55,493 bases of DNA, from NCBI GenBank assembly GCA_002371495.1, contig DFIX01000014.1, positions 1-55,493 of the forward strand. Reading direction: 5' to 3'. Shown piece after piece: positions 29,164 to 37,649 of this stretch (its first letter is position 1; each line of letters starts with the position of its first letter). The notes below the pieces were generated by a model. It worked only from the letters and a program-made list of their open reading frames with translations, did not search any database and was not told the origin of the DNA. The stretch is from Eggerthellaceae bacterium UBA3686. GTDB lineage: Bacteria > Actinomycetota > Coriobacteriia > Coriobacteriales > Eggerthellaceae. Both the position numbers and the translations under genes were made by a program.

Positions 29164-29198
29164 AAATAACCATTTGGGACAGTCCCAAATGGTTATTT
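29164..29198. repeat. 35-nt palindrome R5
   Basis: A perfect palindrome: AAATAACCATTTGGGAC, one central A, then the exact reverse complement. It has the same design as R1 (A/T-rich outer arm, G-run near the centre, single central A) but unrelated arms. It lies 18 bases beyond the clpX stop. Confidence 0.85.
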
Positions 29199-29216
29199 TG
29201 CTTGCGTGGCGTTTGC

Positions 29217-30560
29217 TTACGCGGCGGCGATGACGGGAGTGGTTTCGCCGGTGACGTCGGTAGCGCGCAGTTCGACCTTGGTCGCGCCCGCATGTTCGGG
29301 CAGGTCGTACATGACGTCCATCAGCACGCGCTCGCAAATGGCACGAAGGCCGCGGGCACCGGTGCCGTGTTCGACGGCCTCGTGTGCAATCGCGCGTAGG
29401 GCGCCCTCGTCGAAGGTCAGCGTCGACTTCTCGAACTCGAACATCTTCTTGTACTGCTTGACCAGCGCGTTCTTCGGCTCGACCAAGATGCGCATCAGGT
29501 CGTCTTCCGAAAGCGCCGAAAGCGAGGTGATGACCGGGATGCGTCCCACGAACTCGGGGATCATGCCGAACTTATTCAGGTCCTCGGGCAGCACCTTCGA
29601 AAGCAGCTCGGCCTCGTTAGCTTCCTTGCTTTCGGGAATCTCGGAGTTGAAGCCAATCGTCGAGGACCCCACGCGCTGAGCGATGATGTCGGTCAGCCCC
29701 ACGAACGCGCCGCCCAGGATGAACAGGATGTTGGTCGTGTTGATGGGGATGAGCTCCTGCTGGGGGTGCTTGCGCCCTCCCTGCGGGGGCACGCTCGCGT
29801 CGGTCCCTTCCACGATCTTCAAGAGCGCCTGCTGAACGCCCTCGCCCGACACGTCGCGCGTGATGCTGAGGTTCTCGGCCTTGCGGGCGATCTTGTCGAT
29901 CTCGTCGATGTAGATGATGCCGATCTCGGCGCGGTCGATATCGAAATCCGCAGCCGTAATCAGTTTCAGCAAGATGTTCTCGACATCTTCGCCCACGTAG
30001 CCCGCCTCGGTCAGCGTCGTGGCATCGGCTATGGCAAACGGCACCCGCAGCGTGCGCGCGAGCGTTTGCGCAAGCAGCGTCTTGCCCGAGCCGGTCGGGC
30101 CCAGGAGCAGAATGTTGCTCTTGGCGAGCTCGACCTCGTCATCGTCGGCGGCATCCAGACTGATGCGTTTGTAGTGGTTGTACACGGCGACCGAGAGTGC
30201 CTTCTTGGCTGCTTCCTGCCCCACGACGTAATCGGACAGCTCCTCGTAGAGCTGATGAGGCGTCGGCAGGTCCGCCAAGACCTCCTCGGGCGTGGGATCG
30301 GCGGCATCGGCAGCCGCCATGCCGCCGGCGTTTGCCGCGCTTGCTCCCCTGCCCCACGCGGGCTCGTCGCCATAGGAGTCGGGGCCGACGTTCATCCCCA
30401 AATCGCGCATCAGCGCTTCAGTGCAGACGGCTATGCACTCGTCGCACAGGAATACACCGTTTGGACCCTGGATCATCGCCATGGCTTCGGCGGGCGTTTT
30501 GCCGCAGAAGGCACAGCGCGTCTGGTCTTCGGTAGTATCAGGCGTCTTTCTGGCGCTCAA
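29217..30560 (-). CDS. clpX: ATP-dependent Clp protease ATP-binding subunit ClpX
   Basis: The 447-residue AAA+ unfoldase feeds substrates to ClpP. Visible parts: zinc-binding domain with Cys16, Cys19, Cys39 and Cys42; Walker A GPTGSGKT (154-161); Walker B IIYIDEID (215-222); the GYVG pore-type motif (187-190); and an IGF-type ClpP-docking region (SSTIGFNS). A Gly/Ala-rich linker (about 67-90) between zinc domain and AAA core is longer than usual. The start is TTG 30560 with AGGGGA eight bases upstream. It follows clpP, separated by palindrome R1 copy C. Confidence 0.97.
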   Translation of the reverse strand: MSARKTPDTTEDQTRCAFCGKTPAEAMAMIQGPNGVFLCDECIAVCTEALMRDLGMNVGPDSYGDEPAWGRGASAANAGGMAAADAADPTPEEVLADLPTPHQLYEELSDYVVGQEAAKKALSVAVYNHYKRISLDAADDDEVELAKSNILLLGPTGSGKTLLAQTLARTLRVPFAIADATTLTEAGYVGEDVENILLKLITAADFDIDRAEIGIIYIDEIDKIARKAENLSITRDVSGEGVQQALLKIVEGTDASVPPQGGRKHPQQELIPINTTNILFILGGAFVGLTDIIAQRVGSSTIGFNSEIPESKEANEAELLSKVLPEDLNKFGMIPEFVGRIPVITSLSALSEDDLMRILVEPKNALVKQYKKMFEFEKSTLTFDEGALRAIAHEAVEHGTGARGLRAICERVLMDVMYDLPEHAGATKVELRATDVTGETTPVIAAA

Positions 30561-30588
30561 TTTGCTTCCCCTTGCTCTTCTAATTCGG

Positions 30589-30625
30589 AAATGTGAAAAA
30601 GGGGTCAGACCCCTTTTTCACATTT
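30589..30625. repeat. 37-nt palindrome R1, copy C
   Basis: Identical to copy A. It touches the clpP stop TAA (30627-30625) and lies within the clpP-clpX spacer, 29 bases before the clpX start. As a terminator it would reduce clpX transcription from the clpP promoter. Confidence 0.9.
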
Positions 30626-31236
30626 TACTCGGCAGCGACGCGCGAGGTGGTGATACGGTCGATCAGGCCGTACTCGAGCGCTTGCTCAGCGGTCATGTAG
30701 TTGTCGCGCTCGGTGTCGGCTTGAATCTTCTCGAGCGACTGGCCCGTATTGGCGGCCAGGATGCCGTTCAGGCGCTGGCGCGTCTTCAGCATGAAATCGG
30801 CCACAATCTGAATCTCGGTCTGCTGGCCCTGCGCACCACCGAGCGGCTGGTGAATCAGCACCATGCTGTTGGGAAGGCAAAGCCGCTTGCCCTTGGCGCC
30901 GGCGCTCAGCAGCACGGCCGCCATCGAGGCGCATTCGCCCAGGCAAATCGTCGACACGTCGCACTTGATGAAGTTCATCGTGTCGAGGATCGCCAAACCG
31001 GCCGTAACGGAGCCTCCCGGCGAGTTGATGTAGAGCGAAATGTCCTTGTCAGGATCGGCGCTTTCCAGATGCAGCAGCTGCGCGACCACGGAGTTTGCCA
31101 CATGGTCGTCGATCTGCTCGCCCAAAAAGATGATGCGGTCGTTCAGCAGCCTCGAGTAAATATCGTAGCTGCGCTCGCCTCGCGGGGACTGCTCGATGAC
31201 ATACGGAATGAGCGCGTTGTTCACTTGTGCTGTCAT
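30625..31236 (-). CDS. clpP: ATP-dependent Clp protease proteolytic subunit ClpP
   Basis: The 203-residue serine protease has the catalytic triad Ser104 (GECASMAA), His129 (LIHQPLGG) and Asp178 (ERDNYM), and the YINSPGG oxyanion loop. It assembles as a tetradecamer with ClpX. ATG 31236 has AAGGAAG five bases upstream. Gene order clpP-clpX is standard, but tig, usually just upstream, is 7 kb away on the far side of the dlt operon. Confidence 0.97.
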   Translation of the reverse strand: MTAQVNNALIPYVIEQSPRGERSYDIYSRLLNDRIIFLGEQIDDHVANSVVAQLLHLESADPDKDISLYINSPGGSVTAGLAILDTMNFIKCDVSTICLGECASMAAVLLSAGAKGKRLCLPNSMVLIHQPLGGAQGQQTEIQIVADFMLKTRQRLNGILAANTGQSLEKIQADTERDNYMTAEQALEYGLIDRITTSRVAAE

Positions 31237-31444
31237 GTGCTTCCTTTCTCTGTTTTTTCGTACCGCACTATGTTAAAGGTCTTTGATAGAAATATCTTGC
31301 TGAAGCCGTATCGTTACCGATTTTCTGTTTCTATCCACATGTAAAAACAGGTGCATAGCATCCCACGGGCAACTGATCACCTACGAGGTAACCGGTTGCC
31401 TGCGGGGTAAATGGTTATTCTTGCAGAACAATCGGTTAAACGAA

Positions 31445-31556
31445 GCGAAACCGCAGGCGGGGACGTGACATCGGCGATTCTGCAGGCACTGTTCCTGTAT
31501 ATACATCTAGGTTTAGCCGAAGCCAAGCCGATGCGCGTTCCCACCTGCGGTTTCGC
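31445..31556 (+). repeat. Hairpin element R3, copy a
   Basis: Arms GCGAAACCGCAGG and CCTGCGGTTTCGC pair perfectly, then the stem continues with mismatches to CATCGG/CCGATG. The loop holds the core GCGATTCTGCAGGCACTG, CCTG and GCCGAAGCCAAGCCG. Confidence 0.88.
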
Positions 31557-31612
31557 GGTGGGATTGGTTCGATCCGAAGCCGAGCCGAAGCGCGCCCTAG
31601 CATGAAAACGAA

Positions 31613-31722
31613 GCGTTTGCGCTGGTGGGGGCGTGACTTCGGCGATTCTGCAGCCACTGTTCCTGCAATACACATCAGTTAGGCGAAGCCAAGCCGAAGC
31701 GCGCCTCCACCAGCGCAAACGC
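31613..31722 (+). repeat. Hairpin element R3, copy b
   Basis: Arms GCGTTTGCGCTGGTGG and CCACCAGCGCAAACGC pair perfectly, and the stem continues to CTTCGG/CCGAAG. Compared with copy a, AAA-CC has become TTT-GC in one arm with the complementary change in the other. The loop core is the same: GCGATTCTGCAGCCACTG and GGCGAAGCCAAGCCG. Confidence 0.88.
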
Positions 31723-31781
31723 GGTGGGACGGAAACAGCGGGACAGAGCGGCAGGCAACAGGCGACGCCCCCGTTGCCACG

Positions 31782-33245
31782 CTAGTAGTTCATCTCGCCC
31801 TCTTGGGCCTCGTTGCCTTCCGCAGTTTCGTCGTAGTATCCAGCGTCTCCGGTTCCGTCGTCGTAAGTCGCTTCGCCATCAGCGCCCACGCCCTCTTCGC
31901 CCGCATCGGCAGAATCGGTCGAGCTTGTCTCGGTCAGCTCGCCAGGCGGAATCGGGGTCGGCACGTCGTTGTTCAGCAGGGCCTCGACGTTGCCGTCGAT
32001 GGTGGAGTTCTGGCCGATGTTGCGCACGTCGTAGTCGTAGTCGTCGATGCCCAGCATCCATCCGTTGGCGCTCAGCGCCGGGTCGATGATGCAGCGCTTG
32101 CCGTCGGCCTTGTTGGTCACGAACACGAGGCCATGGTCGCCCCATGCCCCGCTCTGCAGCTTCACGACGCACGGCTCGCCCTCGGCATCGGAGTACCCGA
32201 AGTACTTCAGCACATACTCGACGACGGCCGCATAGTTGTAGCAGCTGCCCGAATCGCCCTCTTCGAAGAATTGCTTCGCAAACTCGACGTCCCATTTCTC
32301 GCCCCAGGGGCTCTGATTGTTCGCGCGCTCGACATAATCGCATCGCGACACATATATATATGTGTCGTAGGCGTTCTGCTCGTACGTGGCGCCCGACTGG
32401 CTATGCTCGTCGCACACTTTCTTTATATAGTTGTCAAGCGCGGCATCGCCCGTGGTGAACGTGCCGTCGTCGGTCCAGGGGCTCTGCACGCCCGTCGTCG
32501 CGGCAGCTGATGCGGCCGAATCGCTCGCCGAAGATGCCGACGCCTCGCCCGACGCCGCCTCAGAGGAAGCAGCCGCATCCGAAGCAGCGCCCGCATCCTC
32601 GCCCGAGCGGCCGCCGAGCGCACCGCTCACGCACGTTACCAGGCCTATAAGCACGACGAGCGCCACAGCGATAATCGCGATGAGGACCACGCGGTTCTGC
32701 AGGATGCCCTCGGCAACCCCGGGCTGCTGCCCGCCCACGTACACCGGCCTTCCAGCCGTACGCGGGCTCTCGCCGCTTACCGAGCGCACTTCGCGCTGAC
32801 TCGAATACGAAGTCCGTCGCGACGACGGGCTGCGCCTTTGCGCGCCAGAGGCGCCCCCGCTGCGCGAGCCCGTCCGCGAAGAGGCGTTGTTTGAAGATTC
32901 GTAGGGCCCGTCGACCGACACGGTGCGCCTTGATGCACCGCTCGTTCTGCGCGAGCTCGAACTGCGGCTGGAGCTGCGATAAGTATTGCTTGCCGAACTG
33001 CGGTAATCATCGCGTTCGGAGCTACGGTAGGAACTGCGGCCGGCGGCGCGGTCGGAGCTGTAGCCAGAACTTCGGCTCGAGCCGTAGCCGGCACTGCGCC
33101 CGGCGCTGCGCCCCGAACCATACTCTGCTTCGCGCCCTCCACGCTCGGCGCCACGACCCGAACCGTACCCATCGTAGTCGCCGTACTCGCCATATTCGCC
33201 GTACTCGTCGCTGCGGTACCGATCATTTGAATTTCGCGTATCCAC
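31782..33245 (-). CDS. Membrane-anchored transglutaminase-like protein with disordered N-terminus
   Basis: The 487-residue protein has three parts. Residues 1-180 are low-complexity, rich in Ser, Arg, Gly and Tyr, and cytoplasmic. A single membrane helix spans about 186-208. An Ala/Ser linker then leads to an outer domain (about 262-410) with transglutaminase-like residues Cys335 (GSCYNYA), His371 (GDHGLVFV) and Asp388 (CIIDPAL). The C-terminal 65 residues are acidic. The fold includes cysteine peptidases and acyl-transferases; a wall cross-linking or processing role is inferred. GTG 33245 has AAGG seven bases upstream. It directly follows the dltX-like gene, eight bases downstream, so it is probably part of the dlt transcript. 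Confidence 0.78.
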   Translation of the reverse strand: MDTRNSNDRYRSDEYGEYGEYGDYDGYGSGRGAERGGREAEYGSGRSAGRSAGYGSSRSSGYSSDRAAGRSSYRSSERDDYRSSASNTYRSSSRSSSSRRTSGASRRTVSVDGPYESSNNASSRTGSRSGGASGAQRRSPSSRRTSYSSQREVRSVSGESPRTAGRPVYVGGQQPGVAEGILQNRVVLIAIIAVALVVLIGLVTCVSGALGGRSGEDAGAASDAAASSEAASGEASASSASDSAASAAATTGVQSPWTDDGTFTTGDAALDNYIKKVCDEHSQSGATYEQNAYDTYIYVSRCDYVERANNQSPWGEKWDVEFAKQFFEEGDSGSCYNYAAVVEYVLKYFGYSDAEGEPCVVKLQSGAWGDHGLVFVTNKADGKRCIIDPALSANGWMLGIDDYDYDVRNIGQNSTIDGNVEALLNNDVPTPIPPGELTETSSTDSADAGEEGVGADGEATYDDGTGDAGYYDETAEGNEAQEGEMNY

Positions 33246-33253
33246 GGTAATCC

Positions 33254-33439
33254 TTAAAATTGGTTGTAAATGAAATCTGCCGAGGCGCCGAATCCCGAGA
33301 ACGCCACGAACAGGAACAGCCCCACGATCGCAGCCGCCACGCCAAAAGCGATACCCGCGCAGGCAACTGCGTTATGGTCGTTGAACCACGCATGCGCTAC
33401 CTGCACGCGCGTCGGCTTCTTTTTCTTCAATGCCATCAT
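33254..33439 (-). CDS. dltX: DltX-like D-alanylation microprotein
   Basis: The 61-residue protein has a lysine-rich start (MMALKKKKP), one membrane helix (about 26-48) and the C-terminus FIYNQF as its final six residues. This matches the conserved FIYN-x-F end of DltX, the small partner of DltB whose tyrosine is reported to carry D-alanine between DltB and DltD. Its ATG overlaps the dltD stop (ATGA), so translation is coupled. In Firmicutes dltX is the first gene of the operon; here it comes after dltD. The symbol is based on the motif and context. Confidence 0.85.
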   Translation of the reverse strand: MMALKKKKPTRVQVAHAWFNDHNAVACAGIAFGVAAAIVGLFLFVAFSGFGASADFIYNQF

Positions 33440-34599
33440 GCACCATCCCGGGCGAACTCGTAAAGGCTTTGCTCGACATCTATCCACCCTGTCCAGCCAA
33501 AATGGACTATATCGAACAGGAAATACTTCTCGTATTCGCGCTCCGAGAAATCCGCGAGCTGCGCTTTGTGGCTGGCAACGACCTCGCGCACGCGATCGTA
33601 GCATCCTTTGCGCGTCTCGGCGTCGATGCCGATATAGTCGTAATACGGGCCCGATTCGGGCGCGAGCACCACGAGCACCTTCACGCCACACGCATCGGCC
33701 ACGTCCAAGAAGCAGCTCAAATCATCGTATTCGGGCGTGTCGGAATAGGTCTCGCCAGCACGCGAATCCTTCAAATCGGGAAGTGCAGGCTCGAGCTGTT
33801 CCCGATAGAACGCATCTTCCAATCCCCAATCGTTGGTCGTGCTCTTCTCGGCCCCCATCTTGGCCGCCTCGGCGCGCATCGCGGCAAAATCGGGCACGGC
33901 GGGCTCAGCCGCATCGACGAGCTCGGTGCCCTTGCCGCGCACCTCGACGAGCCCCTGGCGCAGCTTAAGGTCGTCGAGCGCGCCGATCACCCAGCCGTTC
34001 AGGTAGTCCTGCGGAAGCGTCGGGGCCGCCGCGTTGACGGTTACCTCGTCGATACCCTGCTCGAGCAGGCGCTTGCGCACATAGGCCTTCGCGTCGTCGG
34101 GCACATGGGGATTGGCCGCGAACGCACGGTACAGCGAGTACGAAAAACGCGTGCCGAACGTGTCGGCGTCCTGACCACCGTCGGTGAACCATCCCGGCGT
34201 GGCGATGATGGCAACCTTGCGCTGCGGGATGCCCGCGCCCTCGAAGGCGCCGAGCGCCATCGTGTGCCACAGGCTCTGGTCGAAGGCCTCGCCCACCAGC
34301 ATCAGCCGCACGCCGTAATCGGCCGTGCCGAACACCTGGCCCGGCACCTGGGGCACCACGCGCCGCGGCGTCGAGAACTCCGAGGAGCCGAATACGATAA
34401 GCGACTCGTCGGTCAGGGCGGACTCGACGAAATCGACGCTCGAAGACTTCGTGCCCGAGTACACGTAGCCGTAATCGATGCCCTCGCGCACGGTCGCCTG
34501 ATTTGGGAACAGCACGAACGCGCACACGACGGCGACGACGGCAACAGCCGCTCCGACGACGAGTGCCGCAAGGCGGGTATGCAGCGTGCGCGAATCCAT
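33436..34599 (-). CDS. dltD: D-alanine transfer protein DltD
   Basis: The 387-residue protein has an N-terminal membrane anchor (about 9-31) and an extracytoplasmic SGNH-hydrolase-like domain. The nucleophile block FGSSEF (70-75) and the C-terminal D-x-x-H block FDIVHFGWTGW are present, giving the Ser-Asp-His set. DltD moves D-alanine from the DltX tyrosine to teichoic acid. It follows dltC by four bases and overlaps the dltX-like gene. An insert rich in Ala/Glu (about 210-250) makes it a bit variable compared with Firmicutes proteins. Confidence 0.92.
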   Translation of the reverse strand: MDSRTLHTRLAALVVGAAVAVVAVVCAFVLFPNQATVREGIDYGYVYSGTKSSSVDFVESALTDESLIVFGSSEFSTPRRVVPQVPGQVFGTADYGVRLMLVGEAFDQSLWHTMALGAFEGAGIPQRKVAIIATPGWFTDGGQDADTFGTRFSYSLYRAFAANPHVPDDAKAYVRKRLLEQGIDEVTVNAAAPTLPQDYLNGWVIGALDDLKLRQGLVEVRGKGTELVDAAEPAVPDFAAMRAEAAKMGAEKSTTNDWGLEDAFYREQLEPALPDLKDSRAGETYSDTPEYDDLSCFLDVADACGVKVLVVLAPESGPYYDYIGIDAETRKGCYDRVREVVASHKAQLADFSEREYEKYFLFDIVHFGWTGWIDVEQSLYEFARDGA

Positions 34600-34603
34600 C
34601 TTG

Positions 34604-34849
34604 TTACAGGCGCTCTTCGATTCGCTCGATGATCTTGTTCACGGTATTCATCTCCTCGCGCTCGAGCTCGGTCGGGGCGATGCTCACGCCGAACTCGTCC
34701 TTGATGCGCACGAGCAGCTCGATAGCGCCGAGCGAGTCCAGCACGTCCTCTTCGAACAGGTCATCGTCGCGGTAATCGCCGATTTCTTCCTCGCCGGTGA
34801 TGTCGATGAGCAGCTCGACGACTTTCGCTTCCAATTCTGCGTTTGCCAT
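34604..34849 (-). CDS. dltC: D-alanyl carrier protein DltC
   Basis: The 81-residue acyl-carrier-type protein has Ser39 in the DSLG motif for attachment of 4'-phosphopantetheine, which carries D-alanine activated by DltA. Length and acidic helix pattern match the family. It lies 27 bases after dltB. Confidence 0.96.
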   Translation of the reverse strand: MANAELEAKVVELLIDITGEEEIGDYRDDDLFEEDVLDSLGAIELLVRIKDEFGVSIAPTELEREEMNTVNKIIERIEERL

Positions 34850-34876
34850 AGCGATTCCTTCCCTCGCGTCCGATAC

Positions 34877-36055
34877 TTACAGCGGATTATGCAATACCTG
34901 GCCGCTGAACAGGGCCAAGCCGAATATCACGGCGACCATGGTAACAGCCCACGAGCACACCTTGAACCAGCGCTCGCGCTTGTGCTTCTTGTAGAAACCC
35001 CACTTGCGCTGGATCAGCTCGCAGCTGGCCAGCAGAAGCCCGTGGTACATGCCGTAGACCAAATAGTCGACCGTAAGCCCATGCCAAAGGCCCATGAGCG
35101 TCATGTTTATGAAAAAGCCCAGGCACGCCGTCGTGAGCGACGACTTGAACCAGCCGTGCTCGAACGATGCGGCCGAAAAGCGCATGAACACGAAATCGCG
35201 CAGCCACTGCGAGAGCGTGATGTGCCAGCGGTTCCAGAAATCCTTGATGTCGAGCGCCAAAAACGGTGCGCGGAAATTGCGCGGCACCTCGATGCCCAGC
35301 GCAAAGCCCAGGCCGACGGCCATGTGCGAGTACCCGGCGAAGTCGAAGAACAGATACAGCGTGTAGCCCAGCGCGTACGCCAAGTTGGCCAGCACGACCT
35401 GACCGGCGTCGGCGGTGCCGATGGCGCTCGGCAAGAACCACATGGCCCACTGCGCGACCGACGCGCCCACGAACTTGTACAGCGCCCCCAGCAGAAACCA
35501 GCCGGCTCCACGGTACAGAAGCTCCAAGTACTCGTCGCGCGTGCGGCGCACCTTCACGTCCTTCACGAACGCGCGGCTGCGCAGGATCGGTCCCGACGTG
35601 AACGTCGGGAAGAACACCAAGAAGTAAAAGTACTCGAACGCACCCAGGTCCTTGATCAGGCCGTCGCGCGTCTCGATGAGCACCTGCACGGTTTTGAACG
35701 TTATGTAGGAAATGCCGATGAAACCCAGGAAGTCGGGGTTGACCAGCACGCCGACCTTGTATACGAACAAAGGCGCGATCTGCAGCGCCAAAGCCAGGCG
35801 GTAGAGCGCCACGCGACGCGGATGCTCGCGCCCGAACAGCCACGCCACCCACCGCGCCAGCACCAGCGAATACGCCAAATAGCCCGCGAAGAACGCGAGC
35901 GCGTCGAGCGAGCGGCTGAACAGCAAAAGCAACATGACGACCGACGCCGCGCACCCATAGCGCGCGAGCGGCTTTTCCAGCGCGCCGAGCACGACCGCAA
36001 TCCCTGTGATGGGCACGAGCAGGCAAAAGAATGCGGGGTCGGCGAAAAAGCCCAT
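34877..36055 (-). CDS. dltB: MBOAT acyltransferase DltB
   Basis: The 392-residue membrane-bound O-acyltransferase has about 11 helices and the catalytic histidine in MGLWHGLTVDY. It passes D-alanine from DltC across the membrane. I start at ATG 36055, which has GGAG five bases upstream and lies 13 bases after the dltA stop; the open frame runs 12 codons further. It is in the order dltA-dltB-dltC-dltD. Confidence 0.94.
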   Translation of the reverse strand: MGFFADPAFFCLLVPITGIAVVLGALEKPLARYGCAASVVMLLLLFSRSLDALAFFAGYLAYSLVLARWVAWLFGREHPRRVALYRLALALQIAPLFVYKVGVLVNPDFLGFIGISYITFKTVQVLIETRDGLIKDLGAFEYFYFLVFFPTFTSGPILRSRAFVKDVKVRRTRDEYLELLYRGAGWFLLGALYKFVGASVAQWAMWFLPSAIGTADAGQVVLANLAYALGYTLYLFFDFAGYSHMAVGLGFALGIEVPRNFRAPFLALDIKDFWNRWHITLSQWLRDFVFMRFSAASFEHGWFKSSLTTACLGFFINMTLMGLWHGLTVDYLVYGMYHGLLLASCELIQRKWGFYKKHKRERWFKVCSWAVTMVAVIFGLALFSGQVLHNPL

Positions 36056-36068
36056 GGCTGCTCCGCGG

Positions 36069-37640
36069 CTACTCGTCGATCGCGGCGGCAAGCGCCTTGC
36101 GGTCGGCCTTGCCGCTGGGGTTCAGCGGGAAACTGTCGAGGTACTTGAACGCACGCGGCACCATGTAGGCCGGAATGCGCTCGCGAAGGGCCCGCTTCAG
36201 CTGCTTGGTCAGCGCAAACCCGCGCGGGGCTTGCAGATCTGCCGGCACGATGAGCGCCACCAGGTGCGAGATGGCTCCGTCGCGCCACGCCGGCAGCACG
36301 CAGGCCATGTGCACCTCGGGAAGCGCGCAGAGCGTCGACTCGATGTCGCCGAGCTCGATTCGGTAGCCATGCAACTTGATCTGCAGGTCATAGCGCCCGT
36401 GGTAGTAGTACAGCCCGTCGGGTTCGCGGGTGACCTCGTCGCCGGTGCGGTACGTGCGCATACCGCCCGCAAGCTCGGGCGGGCAGGCACCGAACGCCGC
36501 GCTCGTCAGGTCGTCGCGGCCCCAGTAGCCGAGTGCCACGGTATTGCCCACCACGAACAGCTCGCCGCTTTCGCCATCGGGCTTAACCTCGTAAGTTTGC
36601 GGGTCAAGCACCAGAAGACGCGAGCCGGGCTTGGCATAGCCAATGGGAAGCGCGCGGTCGCACGCCAGCATCTCGGGCAGGATCTCGCAGAGCGTGACCA
36701 AATCGGTCGACTCGGTGGGCCCATAGCCGTTGAACACGCGCAGGCCCGGGAACCGCTGCTGAGCCAAGCGCACCGTCTCGGGGCGCAGCACCTCGCCAGC
36801 AAGCACCATGTGGCTCAAGCTGGGCAGCAGCTCGGCGTTAAACGATTCGTCAGCCAGGCACTGGTCCACAAACGACGGGGTCGATACCCAGTCGGTGACG
36901 CCGCTCGTGCCGAGCGACTCGAACGCAAGCGCCAGGCTCTTCTCGGCCTCGTCTTCGAGCGCGAACAGCGTATCGCCGCGCGTCAGACCGCAGACCATGT
37001 CGGTCAGGCTGACGTCGAAGGTAAACGGCGAGCGGTTGAACCAGACGCGCGGGGCGTCGGCCATGATCTCGCTGCCGGCGAGCCAATCCATGAAACCGTC
37101 AACGCACTCGGTCGTAATCTGCACGCCCTTGGGCGTGCCAGTGCTGCCCGACGTGAACAAGATGTAGAACAGGTCGTTTTCCCTGACCGGCTGAGGCTCG
37201 GCGGCGCTTTCGCCCTTTTCCACCGCACCATCGGCAATAGCCGCAGCAAGGTCGTCGGGCCCGAACCACGGGCGCTGCAGCTGGTCGCCCAGCATCTGCG
37301 GGATTGCACCTATGGTGTCGAGCACAACGGTTTCGCCGAGCTGATCGATGATGCTCGCCACGCGGTCACGCGGGTACACGACGTCGATCGGCACATAGGC
37401 ATGGCCGCTCTTCACGCAGGCCAGAAAGCATGCGGGCATGAGCGGCGACTTGTGACCGTACACGACTACGGGAACGCCGGAAGCTACCGCATCAGAGTTG
37501 GCAATCCAGCGCGCGAGCGCATCGGATGCGCGCTTGAGCTCGGCGTACGTAATGGATTCGCCCCTGCTGTTGCAGAAGGCGACCGCATCGGGCACGCGCT
37601 GCGCCTGCGCGTCGATGGCGGCGATGTAGCTACTTGACAT
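36069..37640 (-). CDS. dltA: D-alanine--D-alanyl carrier protein ligase DltA
   Basis: The 523-residue adenylating enzyme has the ANL motifs ILFTSGSTGTPKG, NGYGPTEST, YRTGD and GRYDLQIKLHGYRIELGDIE, and the catalytic lysine in NPSGKADRK near the C-terminus. It activates D-alanine with ATP and loads DltC. ATG 37640 comes nine bases after the lipoprotein stop, with a weak ribosome site, so coupling to the upstream gene is likely. Confidence 0.95.
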   Translation of the reverse strand: MSSSYIAAIDAQAQRVPDAVAFCNSRGESITYAELKRASDALARWIANSDAVASGVPVVVYGHKSPLMPACFLACVKSGHAYVPIDVVYPRDRVASIIDQLGETVVLDTIGAIPQMLGDQLQRPWFGPDDLAAAIADGAVEKGESAAEPQPVRENDLFYILFTSGSTGTPKGVQITTECVDGFMDWLAGSEIMADAPRVWFNRSPFTFDVSLTDMVCGLTRGDTLFALEDEAEKSLALAFESLGTSGVTDWVSTPSFVDQCLADESFNAELLPSLSHMVLAGEVLRPETVRLAQQRFPGLRVFNGYGPTESTDLVTLCEILPEMLACDRALPIGYAKPGSRLLVLDPQTYEVKPDGESGELFVVGNTVALGYWGRDDLTSAAFGACPPELAGGMRTYRTGDEVTREPDGLYYYHGRYDLQIKLHGYRIELGDIESTLCALPEVHMACVLPAWRDGAISHLVALIVPADLQAPRGFALTKQLKRALRERIPAYMVPRAFKYLDSFPLNPSGKADRKALAAAIDE

Positions 37641-37649
37641 GCGCGCTTG

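Larger units (their letters stand above)
28826..29216. other. Repeat-rich gap between clpX and valS
   Basis: No gene is seen. It holds hairpin element R3 copy e (28985-29095) between two partial copies of the palindrome R5 (28910-28930 and 29110-29133), and one full R5 (29164-29198) just beyond the clpX stop. Confidence 0.7.
31237..31781. other. Repeat-rich gap upstream of clpP
   Basis: No gene is seen. It contains the clpP leader and presumably its promoter, a half-site of palindrome R5 (AAATGGTTATT at 31409-31419) and two R3 hairpins side by side (31445-31556 and 31613-31722). Confidence 0.7.
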
